The notes: generated by a model not told the origin, from the sequence alone. A stretch of 64,000 bases of DNA from Sphingomonas sp. SORGH_AS_0879 (GCF_030819175.1 NZ_JAUTBJ010000002.1:1126001-1190000), one strand, 5' to 3'. Positions 1 through 10,285 are shown, counted from the first letter of the stretch. Numbers and translations: made by a program.

Positions 1-1903
1 CCGGCCCTTCCGCCACCCGCTTCAACGCCGCCGCCAGCGCGCGTTCCAGCCCGGCCAGGGTGAACGGCTTGCGCAGAACCTCATGCCCCTCGAACCCCGT
101 CGCCTGCGCATCGCCCGCAAAGCCGGTGACGAACAGAACGGCGATATCGGGATGACGCGGACGCAGGGTCGCGATCATCTCCGGCCCGGTCATGTGCGGC
201 ATCAGCACGTCGGACACGATCAGGCGGATACCGGGGTGCCGCGCAAGCAATCCTTCCGCCTCGCGCGGGTCGCTACAGGCGACCGGGTCGTGGCCGAGTT
301 CCCGCAACGCCCCCATCGTCGCGGCAAGCACGCGGGGATCGTCCTCGACCAGCAGGATGCGGAGCGCCTCCAGCCCCTGCGGTGACGGCGTCGCACTGGC
401 CGCTTCGACGGGCGTAGGGGCCGCCGCCGCGACATGGCGGGGAAAATAGAGGCTGACCGTCGTACCCGCGCCGGGTGCGGTGCGGACCATGACATCGCCG
501 CCCATCTGACCGACCAGCCCGAAAATCTGGCTGAGACCCAGCCCCGTGCCCTTGCCTGCGGGCTTGGTCGTGAAGAAAGGCTCGAACACGCGCTCGGCGA
601 CCTCCGGGGTCATGCCAGCGCCCGTATCGGTGACCGACAGCATGACATAATCGCCCGCCGCAGCGCGGGGCAGGGTGTCGGTATCGACCCGGGTTTCGGC
701 GGTGCGGATCGTCAGTTCGCCGCGCCCGTCCATCGCGTCGCGCGCGTTGACCGCCAGATTCAGTATCGCATTTTCCACCTGGACCCGGTCGCCGAACATC
801 GCCCACTCGCTGGTTGCGTCCTCCACCGTCACCTTCACCCCGTCGCCCAGCGTCCGGTCGAGCAGGTCGCGCATCCCGCTGACCAATTGGCGCGGGGCCA
901 GCGCCTCGGGGGTGAGCGCCTCCTCGCGGCTGAACATCAGGAGGCGGCGGGTCAGCGCGGCGGCGCGGTGCGCGCCTTCGGTCGCGCTGTCGAGGTGGCG
1001 CAGGCTGACCTCACGGTCCTCGGCGCGGCGCGCCAGTTCCAGCCCGCCCAGCACGACCGCCAGCATATTGTTGAAATCATGCGCGATCCCGCCGGTCAAC
1101 TGACCCAGCGCATCCATCTTCTGGATCTGGCGCAGCTTGGCTTCCTGCACCTTCAGTTCTTCGGTCGCAGTCTCGACGGCGGCGGCAAGTTCCTCGGCAC
1201 GGGCGCGTTCGGCCCAGGCCTCGGCGCGCGCCTCCGCCCGCTCGCCCACCGTGCGGAACATCAGCCAGCCGAGCAGGATCGCGCCGAGCGCCAGCGCGAT
1301 GCCGAAGATCACCAATCCCCCGGCGATGCGGTTGGAATGCAGCACCGTCTCCTGCGCCGCCGTGCTGCGCTGGTCGAGCAGGACCCGTTCCCCCTCGATC
1401 AGGGCGGTGAGCAGCCGGTTGATCTGCAACAGCGCCTCGGCCTGTCGCGCCTGGTAATAAAGGCCGTAAGCCTGACGGTTGCGATGATAGGTCGTCGACA
1501 GCGCGATGACCGACAGTTCCTCGCCGCGCGCCTCATAGGCCTTGCGCAATTGCTCGACGCGCCGTTGCTGGTTCGCTTCCTCGATCAGGATATCCAGCCG
1601 TTCGAGTTGCGCGCGCGCCAGATTCCATTCGTCGACGTAAAGCTGGCCCAGCTTGCTGTCGCCCGAGATGACATAGCGGCCCAGCGAGGCCTCCGACCGG
1701 GCGATCGTGCCCGCCAGGGTGCGGGCGAGGATCATCACCTCGTAACTGTGCCGCTGCCGCTCCAGCGCGCGGTCGCGCTCGCGATTGGCGTGGCCCAGCG
1801 TCACGATCAGCATGGCCAGCGTCACCGCACCGGCCAAGGCCATCGCGATCAGGGCAAAGGCCCGCCAGCGGCCGACCTTTCCGAGATTATCCTGCTCGAT
1901 CAC
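1..1903 (-). CDS. CHASE3-domain hybrid sensor histidine kinase with C-terminal receiver domain (3' end outside window)
   Basis: Membrane-bound hybrid kinase that would sense a periplasmic signal and autophosphorylate. The frame is open from a GTG to the window edge (at least 634 residues), so the C-terminus is missing. Visible in order: an N-terminal membrane segment (about residues 13-35), a periplasmic CHASE3-like helical region (about 40-190), a second membrane segment (about 196-216), a dimerisation helix with the H-box HDFNN (phosphoacceptor His275), a HATPase domain ending near GTTVSLYFP, then a receiver domain with RILLVEDD and phosphoacceptor Asp565 in IVSDVLMP. The receiver suggests a phosphorelay or a self-damping hybrid kinase. 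The GTG start lacks a strong ribosome binding site and is provisional. No cognate output gene is visible in the window. Confidence 0.85.
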   Translation of the reverse strand, partial: MIEQDNLGKVGRWRAFALIAMALAGAVTLAMLIVTLGHANRERDRALERQRHSYEVMILARTLAGTIARSEASLGRYVISGDSKLGQLYVDEWNLARAQLERLDILIEEANQQRRVEQLRKAYEARGEELSVIALSTTYHRNRQAYGLYYQARQAEALLQINRLLTALIEGERVLLDQRSTAAQETVLHSNRIAGGLVIFGIALALGAILLGWLMFRTVGERAEARAEAWAERARAEELAAAVETATEELKVQEAKLRQIQKMDALGQLTGGIAHDFNNMLAVVLGGLELARRAEDREVSLRHLDSATEGAHRAAALTRRLLMFSREEALTPEALAPRQLVSGMRDLLDRTLGDGVKVTVEDATSEWAMFGDRVQVENAILNLAVNARDAMDGRGELTIRTAETRVDTDTLPRAAAGDYVMLSVTDTGAGMTPEVAERVFEPFFTTKPAGKGTGLGLSQIFGLVGQMGGDVMVRTAPGAGTTVSLYFPRHVAAAAPTPVEAASATPSPQGLEALRILLVEDDPRVLAATMGALRELGHDPVACSDPREAEGLLARHPGIRLIVSDVLMPHMTGPEMIATLRPRHPDIAVLFVTGFAGDAQATGFEGHEVLRKPFTLAGLERALAAALKRVAEGP

Positions 1904-1958
1904 GGCCGTTACGCTATCCCAGCCACCGGATAATGCAAAGCCGGGCGCGACCGGGCGA

Positions 1959-3221
1959 TCAGGCGATGACGCCGACCGCCCGCCCCGCCGCACCGAACAT
2001 GCCCAACACCGTCTCGATCTGGGCGGGCGTGTGCTCGGCGCAGATGGAGCAGCGCAACAGGAAGGTGCCCGCCGGAGTCGCGGGCGGTCGCGCCATGTTG
2101 ACATAGAGCCCGCCGTCGAGCAGCGCCTGCCACATCATCGCGGCCTGTTCCTGATCCTCCAGGATTACCGCGACGATCGCGCTGTCGCAATTCTCGGTGC
2201 CCAGCTTGAATCCCATCGCCTTCAACCCGCCATGCAGCGCACGGGCGTTGGACCAGAGCCGTTCGCGCTTCTCATGCGCGGTCATCAGCTTGCGAATGGA
2301 GGTCGTCGCGGTCGCCACCACCGAGGGGGGCAGCGAGGCGGTGAAGATGTACGGACGGCACGCCAGGCGCACCGCCTCGAACTTCGGATGGTTGGACACG
2401 ACGAAGCCGCCGACCGTGCCGACCGACTTGGAGAAGGTGCCGACGACGAAATCGACTTGGCCTTCCAGCCCCTGCGCCTCGTACACGCCGCGCCCGTGGG
2501 GGCCGAAAAAGCCCATCGAATGCGCTTCGTCGACCAGCACCATCGCGCCGTGCTTCTTGGCGACCGCGACCATCTCCTTCAACGGGGCGATGTCGCCCAG
2601 CATCGAATAGACGCCCTCCAGCACCACCAGCTTGGCGGGCTCCTTGGGAAGCCGGCCCAGCCGCTTGTCGAGATCCTCGACCGAATTGTGGCGGAAGCGG
2701 ACGATCTCGGCATTGCCCTGCTGGCAGCCGTCATAGATGGACGCATGGCTGTCGGCGTCGAGGATGACATACTCACCCTTGCCCGCCAGCGTCGAGATGA
2801 TGCCGAGATTCGCCATGTACCCGGTCGAAAAGACGATCGCGCCGGTCGTGCCGTAGAAATCGCGCAGCGCCTGTTCGACTTCCATATGGTCATGGAAGGT
2901 GCCGTTGAGCATCCGGCTGCCGTTCGTGCCCGAGCCGAACTTCTCCAGCGCTTCCTTGCCCGCCGCGATGACGTCGGCGTCGAAGGTCATGCCCATATAA
3001 TTATAGGTGCCGAGCAGGATCGTGTCCTTGCCCCGGATCACCGCCTCGGTCGGCGACTTCACCTGTTCCATCACGATCGCGAAGGGATCGGTGACGCCCG
3101 AGTCGAGCAGCTTCTGCCGCTCGGCGATCAGGCCGTCGAACTTGGAGAGCAGGTCGTGCTCGGGGGCAACTTCCTGCGCTTCGGCGGGCAGGGCATGGGG
3201 CTGGGCAGCGGCTTCGGTCAT
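1959..3221 (-). CDS. spt: Serine palmitoyltransferase (sphingolipid synthesis)
   Basis: PLP enzyme of the alpha-oxoamine synthase family. It condenses L-serine with an activated C16 acyl group to 3-ketodihydrosphinganine, the first step of sphingolipid synthesis, and in bacteria it is soluble. The ATG chosen here gives 420 residues, the length of the Sphingomonas paucimobilis enzyme. With this start the key residues fall at the same numbers: His159 (DADSHA), Asp231 and His234 (DEAHSMG), and the PLP lysine Lys265 (GTFSKS). A longer upstream frame exists but runs into the gap after the acyl carrier protein gene and is rejected. It is the last gene of proB-cerR-acp-spt, 22 nt after acp. Glycosphingolipids replace most lipopolysaccharide in sphingomonads, so the gene is probably essential or nearly so (established for the group, not visible here). 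Confidence 0.97.
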   Translation of the reverse strand: MTEAAAQPHALPAEAQEVAPEHDLLSKFDGLIAERQKLLDSGVTDPFAIVMEQVKSPTEAVIRGKDTILLGTYNYMGMTFDADVIAAGKEALEKFGSGTNGSRMLNGTFHDHMEVEQALRDFYGTTGAIVFSTGYMANLGIISTLAGKGEYVILDADSHASIYDGCQQGNAEIVRFRHNSVEDLDKRLGRLPKEPAKLVVLEGVYSMLGDIAPLKEMVAVAKKHGAMVLVDEAHSMGFFGPHGRGVYEAQGLEGQVDFVVGTFSKSVGTVGGFVVSNHPKFEAVRLACRPYIFTASLPPSVVATATTSIRKLMTAHEKRERLWSNARALHGGLKAMGFKLGTENCDSAIVAVILEDQEQAAMMWQALLDGGLYVNMARPPATPAGTFLLRCSICAEHTPAQIETVLGMFGAAGRAVGVIA

Positions 3222-3243
3222 GTCGGTGTCCGTTTGAAGGCGA

Positions 3244-3489
3244 TCAGGCTTGCTTGAGCTTTTCGACCGCGTCGACCAATTGGCCGACATTCTCGATCTC
3301 GGCCTGCATGTTCATCGTGATGATGATCTCGAACTCGTCCTCGATCGCGGCGACGAAGTCCATCACGGTCAGGCTGTCCCACTCCAGGTCGCCCTGGAAG
3401 GTCGTCGCCTCGGTCAGCGTGACGCCCTTCTTGTTGAAGGGCGCGATCTGGGCCGCGACGGTGTCGAAAATGGCTTGGCGGTCGCTCAT
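3244..3489 (-). CDS. Acyl carrier protein of the sphingolipid cluster
   Basis: 81-residue acyl carrier protein. The phosphopantetheine attachment serine is Ser39 in the motif WDSL, and the protein is acidic and helical as expected. A good AAGGA ribosome binding site sits before the ATG, and longer upstream starts would run into the cerR gap. Its position between cerR and spt matches the arrangement in Caulobacter, where a dedicated ACP next to serine palmitoyltransferase is required for ceramide synthesis and is thought to deliver the acyl chain to the synthase. It is likely a specialised ACP rather than the fatty-acid-synthase AcpP, because no fab genes are near. Confidence 0.9.
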   Translation of the reverse strand: MSDRQAIFDTVAAQIAPFNKKGVTLTEATTFQGDLEWDSLTVMDFVAAIEDEFEIIITMNMQAEIENVGQLVDAVEKLKQA

Positions 3490-3556
3490 GATGATCCTTT
3501 CGAAGGGGCCAGTGGCACCCAAATGCGGCGGCTTTTCGACCGCGCCCATGTCGCTG

Positions 3557-4453
3557 CTATAGCAAGCCGTTGGCGCGATACCACCGTGCCGTGTCGGCAA
3601 GCCCCTTGGCGAGCGTTATGGCGGGTTCCCACATCGCCGGATCGGGCCGTTTGGCCGGGTCCGCGGTCCAGTCGGGATGGCAGAGATAGCCGACGCGGTC
3701 GGGCGTCAGCTTGGCCGCATGGCCCCGAAACGTTCGATCGATTTTTGCGCCCAGGCTCAGCAGGCCTTTGGGCAGATGCAGCGTCATCACCCGCCGCCCC
3801 ACCGCCGCGCCCATGGCTTGGGCGAGTTCGGCATGGGTCAGTACCTGACCGTCATCGACCTCCATTACGCTGCGCGGGCCATCAGCGGCGACCAGCGTGG
3901 TCAGCAATCGCGCGAAATCCTCGACCGCGATCAGCGACAACCTGCCCGGCGGCGGCATGAGGGCGAGGCCCAGCTTGGCGGTGCGGAACACGTCCAGCCA
4001 TTCGGTGTCGTGCGGGCCGTAGATTCCGCTGGGCCGCACGATCGTCCAGTCGAGGCCGCTGTCCGTTACGACATCCTCGGCCTGGCGCTTGGACCAGCCA
4101 TAGACCGACAGGTCGGGCTCGCGCGCCGATAGCGAGGAGACATGGACGAAGCGCCGGATGCCCGCGGCCTTCGCCGCCTCGACCATCGCGCGGGTGCCGT
4201 CGATATTGCCCGCGACGAAGCCTTCGCGGTCGGGCGCGTTCACCACGCCCGCGATGTGCAGCACCGCGTCGGCCCCCTCGACCAGCGTGGCGAGGCTTTC
4301 CGGCTTGTCGAGCGCGCCCGCGATCCAGGTGATCCCGGCGCGCGACGGCTGCGCACGGCGGGTCAACGCGCGCAACGACAGCCCCGAACCGGCGGCGCGA
4401 TCCACCACCGCGCGACCGACAAAGCCGGTCGCTCCCGTCACGGCGACGATCAT
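3557..4453 (-). CDS. cerR: NAD(P)-dependent epimerase/dehydratase-like reductase, probable ceramide reductase CerR
   Basis: 298-residue atypical short-chain dehydrogenase of the epimerase/NmrA type. The nucleotide-binding TGATGFVG lies at residues 6-13, and the catalytic pair is Tyr118-x3-Lys122 (VYGWSK) with serines at 106-107. In Caulobacter the homologous gene beside spt and an ACP encodes CerR, which reduces the 3-keto group of the ceramide intermediate. The same neighbourhood here supports that role, while the sequence alone only supports an SDR reductase. Its ATG overlaps the proB stop by ATGA, so translation is probably coupled to proB. The acyl-CoA/ACP synthetase and ceramide synthase found elsewhere in Caulobacter are not in this window. 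Confidence 0.8.
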   Translation of the reverse strand: MIVAVTGATGFVGRAVVDRAAGSGLSLRALTRRAQPSRAGITWIAGALDKPESLATLVEGADAVLHIAGVVNAPDREGFVAGNIDGTRAMVEAAKAAGIRRFVHVSSLSAREPDLSVYGWSKRQAEDVVTDSGLDWTIVRPSGIYGPHDTEWLDVFRTAKLGLALMPPPGRLSLIAVEDFARLLTTLVAADGPRSVMEVDDGQVLTHAELAQAMGAAVGRRVMTLHLPKGLLSLGAKIDRTFRGHAAKLTPDRVGYLCHPDWTADPAKRPDPAMWEPAITLAKGLADTARWYRANGLL

Positions 4454-5550
4454 AGCAGGGCCAGATGATTGCGATGGATCAGCGCGGCGCGGGGCGCATG
4501 GCCCAATATCTCGGCCTGCTGGTCCGAGCGTGTGCCGATCAAGGCGCGCGCCTCGGTCGAATCATATTCGCTGAGGCCGCGTGCGATCGTGCCGTTCGGT
4601 CCCTCGACGGTCACGAGGTCACCGCGCGCGAAATGCCCCTGCACGGCGGTGGCGCCCGCCGCGAGCAGGCTGTTGCCCTCGGCCAGCGCCTTGGCCGCGC
4701 CCGCATCGACGGTGATCGCGCCACGTGCGGTCAGGCCCCCCGCCAGCCACGCCTTGCGGGCGGGGGCGCTCTTTTCGGCGACGAACAGGGTGTGGCGCGC
4801 TGGCGTCGACAGCGGATGGTCAACCCGGCCCGATGCGATGGCGAGATGCGCGCCCGCGCTGACCGCGATGCGCGCGGCGGCGATCTTCGACACCATGCCG
4901 CCCGATCCCATGCCAGAGGCCGAGCCGCCATCCGCCATGCCGCTGACCGCGTCGATCCGCTCGACCCGTTCGATATGGCGCGCGGCCGGGTTGGTGTGCG
5001 GGTTGGCGTCGTACAGCCCGTCCACGTCGGACAGCAGCAGCACGCCGTTCGCCGCCGCCGCCTGGCCCACCCGCGCCGCCAACCGGTCATTGTCGCCGAA
5101 GCGGATTTCTTCCGTGGCGACGCTGTCATTCTCGTTGATGACCGGCACCACGCCCAGGCCGAGCAGCCGTCCCAGCGTCGCGGCGGCGTTCAGATAGCGG
5201 CGGCGATCCTCCAGATCGTCGAGCGTCACCAGCATCTGCGCGGCGGTCAACCCTTGCGCGTGGAGCAGTTCGGCCCAAGCCTGGCTGAGCGCGATCTGTC
5301 CGGTCGCGGCGGCGGCCTGCGCATCCTCCAGGCTGGCCCGCCCGCCTTTGGGCAGGCCCAGCCGCCGCGCGCCCAGGGCGATGGCACCGGAGGAGACGAT
5401 CGCGATCTGCTGGCCCTGCCGCACGCGCGCGGCGATGTCGGCGACCAGCCCGGTCAGCCAGTCGCGACGGACCTCGCCCTCGGGCGTGACGAGGAGCGCG
5501 GAGCCGACCTTGACGATCAGCCGCTGGCAGGAGGTAGGAGGGAAGATCAT
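4450..5550 (-). CDS. proB: Glutamate 5-kinase
   Basis: Phosphorylates L-glutamate on the gamma-carboxyl with ATP, the first committed and proline-inhibited step of proline synthesis, in the cytoplasm. 366 residues: an amino-acid-kinase domain (VKVGSAL near residue 14, NENDSV, FGDNDRLAA, SDVDGLYDANP, GSGGMVSKI), then a PUA domain of about 80 residues (from about 275). The ATG was chosen because the motifs begin directly after it, and upstream lies a palindromic repeat. It follows obgE in the gene order rplU-rpmA-...-obgE-proB seen in many Alphaproteobacteria. Its stop overlaps the cerR start. Confidence 0.96.
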   Translation of the reverse strand: MIFPPTSCQRLIVKVGSALLVTPEGEVRRDWLTGLVADIAARVRQGQQIAIVSSGAIALGARRLGLPKGGRASLEDAQAAAATGQIALSQAWAELLHAQGLTAAQMLVTLDDLEDRRRYLNAAATLGRLLGLGVVPVINENDSVATEEIRFGDNDRLAARVGQAAAANGVLLLSDVDGLYDANPHTNPAARHIERVERIDAVSGMADGGSASGMGSGGMVSKIAAARIAVSAGAHLAIASGRVDHPLSTPARHTLFVAEKSAPARKAWLAGGLTARGAITVDAGAAKALAEGNSLLAAGATAVQGHFARGDLVTVEGPNGTIARGLSEYDSTEARALIGTRSDQQAEILGHAPRAALIHRNHLALL

Positions 5551-5597
5551 TGGGGGGCTTTTAGGATTGATCGGTGGTGAGGGTCTCTGCCAGGCGT

Positions 5598-5702
5598 CTT
5601 TCCCTCCCCCATCCCCTCCCGCTTGCGGGAGGGGCGTGCTTGGGGCGAGCGGTCTGCCAAGAATCGCTCCCCTCCCGCAGGCGGGAGGGGATGGGGGAGG
5701 GC
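5598..5702. repeat. Inverted pair of palindromic repeats (family A)
   Basis: Two opposed copies of an element with the palindromic core cctcccgc..gcgggagg and a flanking gatgggggaggg tail, separated by about 35 nt. Together they can fold into a long hairpin in the obgE-proB gap. The tail continues into gccgggtgtctcaccgag, which recurs at 37.47-37.50 kb. Other copies lie near 14.2, 27.4, 37.5 and 53.1 kb. They could act as an attenuator or 3'-end protector between cotranscribed genes. Confidence 0.85.
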
Positions 5703-5734
5703 CGGGTGTCTCACCGAGCCCGCCGCCCGATATC

Positions 5735-6844
<1,110 letters not shown>

Positions 6845-8459
6845 TCAGGCGACGAGCGTGGCTCCACCGCAACGGACGCCGTTCACCGTCACATCGGCCT
6901 GTCCGACATGCATGCCCAGCAGGTCGGTCAGGCTGTTGATCAGCAGGTCGAGCGCGGGCGCGACCGATGCCAGCGCCGCGCCGACCGTGCCGGTCAGTCC
7001 CGACAGCCCCAGGCTGAACGGCTCCAGGGTCAGGCTGAGCTTGCCGATCAGCGAGCCCGCTATGCCCTGCATCGCCGAGTTGGAGGTGACGGTGCGTGGC
7101 GTGGCGTTGGCGATATCGGCGGCGTTGAACGTCAGGCGCTGCCACGCGCTGTCGCTCGCCAGGTCGATACGGGCATAGGCCATGACCTTGACCAGCGTCA
7201 CCTGGAGCAGCGCCACCGGGCCGGTGATGGGCGACCGGCTCATGTCGCCGAAGCGGCTGCGATCGATCTGGGCGATGGCGACGGTGCCGGGTGAGGGGAG
7301 TGCGTCGATCGTCACCGTCTGCCCCGTGCCCGAGCAGGTGATGCCGTTCAGCCTGGCCTGTGCCGCCGCCGTCTCGACGAAGAGGGGCAACTGGATATTG
7401 GCGAGCAGCGGCAGGCTGATCTGGGTGTCGATCAGCATCCGCTGCTGCGCGGTCCGCACGATGGTCGATCCGTCCTGCGCCACCGCCAGCCAGGGCGAGT
7501 TGGCGGGGCGCTCGCCGATCGCCAGCAGCACCCTGGTCGACAACAAGCCCCGGCACCGATGCCCCCAGGTCGAGCGCGATCTGCCGCTGGCCGTTGGCGA
7601 TCGACAGCGACTCGCGCAGCATCGAATAGGCGTCCATCGCGATCAGGTCGCGCGACGAGGCTCTGGTCAGGTCGCCCAGCGGCCCCAGATCGATCAGGCG
7701 GCTGAGTGGCACCTTCGACCCCGGCACCCGCAGCGACAGGTTGCGGAGCAGCGTCGCCGTACCCGCATTGCCGGTGGCGTCCGCCATGGCACCCAGCAGG
7801 GTCGGCAGGGTCACGTCGGCGGCCAGGATCGTGTCGAAGCTGGCGCCCGTCAGGCCGATCCGCGTCCCCAGCGATCGGGTCATCCGCAACAGGTCGATCC
7901 GCCCGCCGACCAGCGCCTGATAATCCATGAAGGACAGCGACAGGTCGCTGCCCGCCAGCCCGTTGAGCACCGCACCGGGCAGGCCGCCTTGCACGTTGAG
8001 CAGTCGCGTACCCAGCGAGAAACCCGCCAGATCGATCCGCCGCGCCACCGCGTCGGCGGCGACGGGGCTGGTGTTCCTGCCGGTCAGAACCCGACCGAAG
8101 AAGAGGGGCACGGGTTGGCTGAGAACCACGCGGATCGCACCGGCATCGCCGCCGGCGACGAAGCGGCTGGCGGGGGGCACGCCGGGATCGGCGCTATAGC
8201 GGCCCGGCACGATGCTGGTGGAGACATTGGCAAGGCCGGTGGCGGCGACGATACGGGCGATCGCCTCCGCTCGCCGGTCGGGGGCGGAGGCGGCGGCGGC
8301 GAGTGCGGCTTCGTCGGCGACGCCTTGCAACCGGCGCTGCGACAGGGTCAGCATGCCGATATCGATCCCCATCGCGGCGAAGCCGATCATCGCCATCGCC
8401 GCCAGCGCGGTCAGGATGCTGACGCCGCCACGCCGATCCCGCCACAGCGCCGACATCAT
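6845..8459 (-). pseudogene. TadG-like pilus-assembly protein gene with a frameshift
   Basis: The N-terminus has the TadG-like signature: a basic start, one membrane helix (about residues 13-35, ending GIDIGML) and QRRLQGVADEAALAAA. The reading frame continues cleanly to about residue 305 (IALDLGASVPGL), then loses similarity. The natural continuation (LSTRVLLAIGERP ...) lies in another frame that runs 230 more residues to a stop at 6845. Joining them needs removal of one base near 7541-7552, where a CTTG replaces an expected CTG. This is either a real disrupting mutation or a sequence error; intact length would be about 537 residues. The ATG overlaps the tadE stop by ATGA, so the pair is cotranscribed. 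Function (inferred): envelope-anchored component linked to Flp/Tad-type pili. Confidence 0.75.
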
Positions 8460-8917
8460 AGCCCCCCGATCATCGCGACGCCCTTGGCCTTCAGGACCCG
8501 AGCGGGCATGGGCACGAAGGGCAGGTTGAGCAGCGGATCGGCGGAGGCGTCATAGCGGATCGACACGGTGATCAGATTGTCCGCCTCCGACGTGTCGACC
8601 TGGCCCCGGTCCCGGCGCAGTACGCTGGTCGCGTCGAGCACCCGCAATGCGGTGTCGGTCGCGATGCTCTTGCGCTCCGCGGCGTCGATGCCGGCCAGCG
8701 ACGCGCGCGCGGCGTCGTTGGCGGCCTGTTGGACGAGATGCGCGGTCAGGAAATAATCGCCGAAGCCGACGATCCCCATCAACAGCGCCAGCAGGACGGG
8801 CAGGGTCAGCGCCAGTTCCACCACCGCCACGCCGCGATGGTCGGGGGGCAACCCGGCCAGCCGCTTCGGCTGGCGGGACAGGGATAGGATGATGGACTCG
8901 GCAGGGTTACGCGCCAC
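8456..8917 (-). CDS. TadE-family pseudopilin-like membrane protein
   Basis: 153 residues with the TadE-like motif DHRGVAVVELALTLP followed by a single membrane helix (about residues 33-55) and a periplasmic domain. Glu34 is in the position typical of the TadE/prepilin-like family. A GTG start without a clear ribosome binding site was used because no better start precedes the motif. TadE-like proteins are minor pilins or accessory factors of Flp/Tad pili, but none of the ATPase, secretin or prepilin-peptidase genes of a tad locus is in the window. Its stop overlaps the start of the tadG-like gene. Confidence 0.8.
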   Translation of the reverse strand: MARNPAESIILSLSRQPKRLAGLPPDHRGVAVVELALTLPVLLALLMGIVGFGDYFLTAHLVQQAANDAARASLAGIDAAERKSIATDTALRVLDATSVLRRDRGQVDTSEADNLITVSIRYDASADPLLNLPFVPMPARVLKAKGVAMIGGL

Positions 8918-9548
8918 CGGGATAATCCCTCGAAACAGACTGGCTGCTTCACCAAAAAGGCCTGAAATCTTAGCAAGTACCTAAAATCGCGTATGTCGCC
9001 CGCGTAATTTGACGATTGGGCGGAACAGTGATCGATATGGTCTTTTTCGGCTTTCCCTGAGGCTTTCCAACTGATCGAAACGGTTAGATCGATTTTCGGA
9101 TGTTGGTGTTGCCGGGAATGAAAGGCTTCTCGGCTGGTGCGAGTCGCGCGATCGGATATGGCTCCGCCAACCTATCAGCGTTTGCTGCGCGCCCGTTTCG
9201 CGGGCGGGAGGCGCTGGAGGTGCTTCGACCCGCACGGCAAGTTCATGACATGCCATCCCCGGCGAATGCGACATCTCCGCAAAAAATTCGGCACGTGGTC
9301 CCGGTCCGATCGACATTCAGGCCGCACCGCCTTCCACCTCCCCTTACGGGAAGGGATTGGACGAATGTCGATTAGTCCTGGAACCATGCGCAACTCGGCG
9401 GAGGTCGGGTCCGATCAAGCGATGATTTTCATGGCTTCCGAACCGCTCCCAACGGAACCGGCCTTCGCCAGGAGGGGGGCAGGCCGGCGGCCTGAGCCAA
9501 ACCCCCTATCACCACTTCCGCGCCACGAACCGGGCTGGCCTCCTCCGA
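8918..9548. other. Intergenic region without a supported gene
   Basis: About 630 bp between the divergent-looking but co-oriented tadE and GNAT genes. The short frames here have no recognisable motif or ribosome binding site. A small palindrome of the cctccccttacgggaaggg type lies near 9337-9357. The tadE promoter should lie in the left part, but no convincing -35/-10 pair was seen. Confidence 0.5.
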
Positions 9549-10097
9549 TCAGGCGGCGAGCGGCATGGCCGGATTTCGCTCGCCGTCCAGGTCGAGCGCG
9601 TAATGGATGCTGGGCGACAGGCCGCTGCGCCCCGCCGAGGCCCGCGCCATGCGCCGTCCGGTCGGGCGGAAGCCCAGCTTGGTCAGGACATGACCGGAGG
9701 CGGGATTGTCCGCGAAATGCCACGCGCCCAGCCGATCGATGGGCAGCGCATGCCGCGCCATGTCGATCACCGCGCGACCCGCCTCGGTCGCATAGCCCCG
9801 TCCCCAGGCGGACGGCGTCAGCCAATAGCCCAACTCATGCCCCGTATCGCCCGCGATGATCGCGATCCCGCCGATCAGCACCGGCGCGGCGTCGCGATCC
9901 AGCGCGGTGATCAGGAAACGGGGTTCGGTCGCACCACGCGGCTGGGCCAGCCACTGTTCAGCATCGGCGTGGCGATAGGGGTGGGGGACCCGCGCCACCA
10001 TGCGGGCGATCGCCTCATGCCCGATGGCCTCGACCAGGGGGGCGGCATCTTCCGGCCATGCTGGCCGCAATAACAATCTTTCGGTCCGCGCGAACAT
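9549..10097 (-). CDS. GNAT-family N-acetyltransferase (RimJ/RimL-like)
   Basis: 182-residue acetyltransferase that would transfer an acetyl group from acetyl-CoA to an amine; the substrate is unknown. RimJ-like opening ERLLLRPAWPEDAAPL, then the acetyl-CoA binding motif A in ELGYWLTPSAWGRGYATEA (about residues 89-107) and the typical ADNPASGHVLTKLGF. GAGGAG lies 10 nt before the ATG; a GTG three bases upstream is an alternative start. It lies between rpmA and the tad pair. A GNAT gene between rpmA and obgE is common in Alphaproteobacteria, so this is probably the ancestral order. Confidence 0.88.
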   Translation of the reverse strand: MFARTERLLLRPAWPEDAAPLVEAIGHEAIARMVARVPHPYRHADAEQWLAQPRGATEPRFLITALDRDAAPVLIGGIAIIAGDTGHELGYWLTPSAWGRGYATEAGRAVIDMARHALPIDRLGAWHFADNPASGHVLTKLGFRPTGRRMARASAGRSGLSPSIHYALDLDGERNPAMPLAA

Positions 10098-10189
10098 CAC
10101 TCGACAACTCCTCGTCGCGTCGGCCGCGCCTTGCCACGTCCGGATGACGGGACGGAGACAGGCGGACCGAAGCGGTTGGAGGGAGCACG

Positions 10190-10227
10190 AAAAAAAAGGG
10201 AGCCGGGGTGACCCGTCTCCCTTTTTT
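10190..10227. terminator. Rho-independent terminator, bidirectional
   Basis: A-tract, GGGAG, loop containing GGGTGACCC, CTCCC, T-tract: an 11-bp perfect A/T-flanked stem. It ends the rplU-rpmA transcript on the minus strand and would also stop plus-strand transcription. A second small hairpin (ggttccttcgcggaacc) follows directly. Confidence 0.9.
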
Positions 10228-10285
10228 GCTGGTTCCTTCGCGGAACCCGGGTCACCCTGGTGGGCAACCCGGCGCGGTTGCCCGA

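Noticed and set aside
434..3257. Plus-strand frames of about 490-500 codons over the kinase and spt genes
   Set aside because: Low-information Arg/Gln/Ala-rich translations, antisense to a histidine kinase with all motifs and to serine palmitoyltransferase.
8981..9393. Short frames in the tadE-GNAT gap
   Set aside because: No ribosome binding site, no hydrophobic core or motif, and competing frames on both strands; compatible with chance in G+C-rich DNA.
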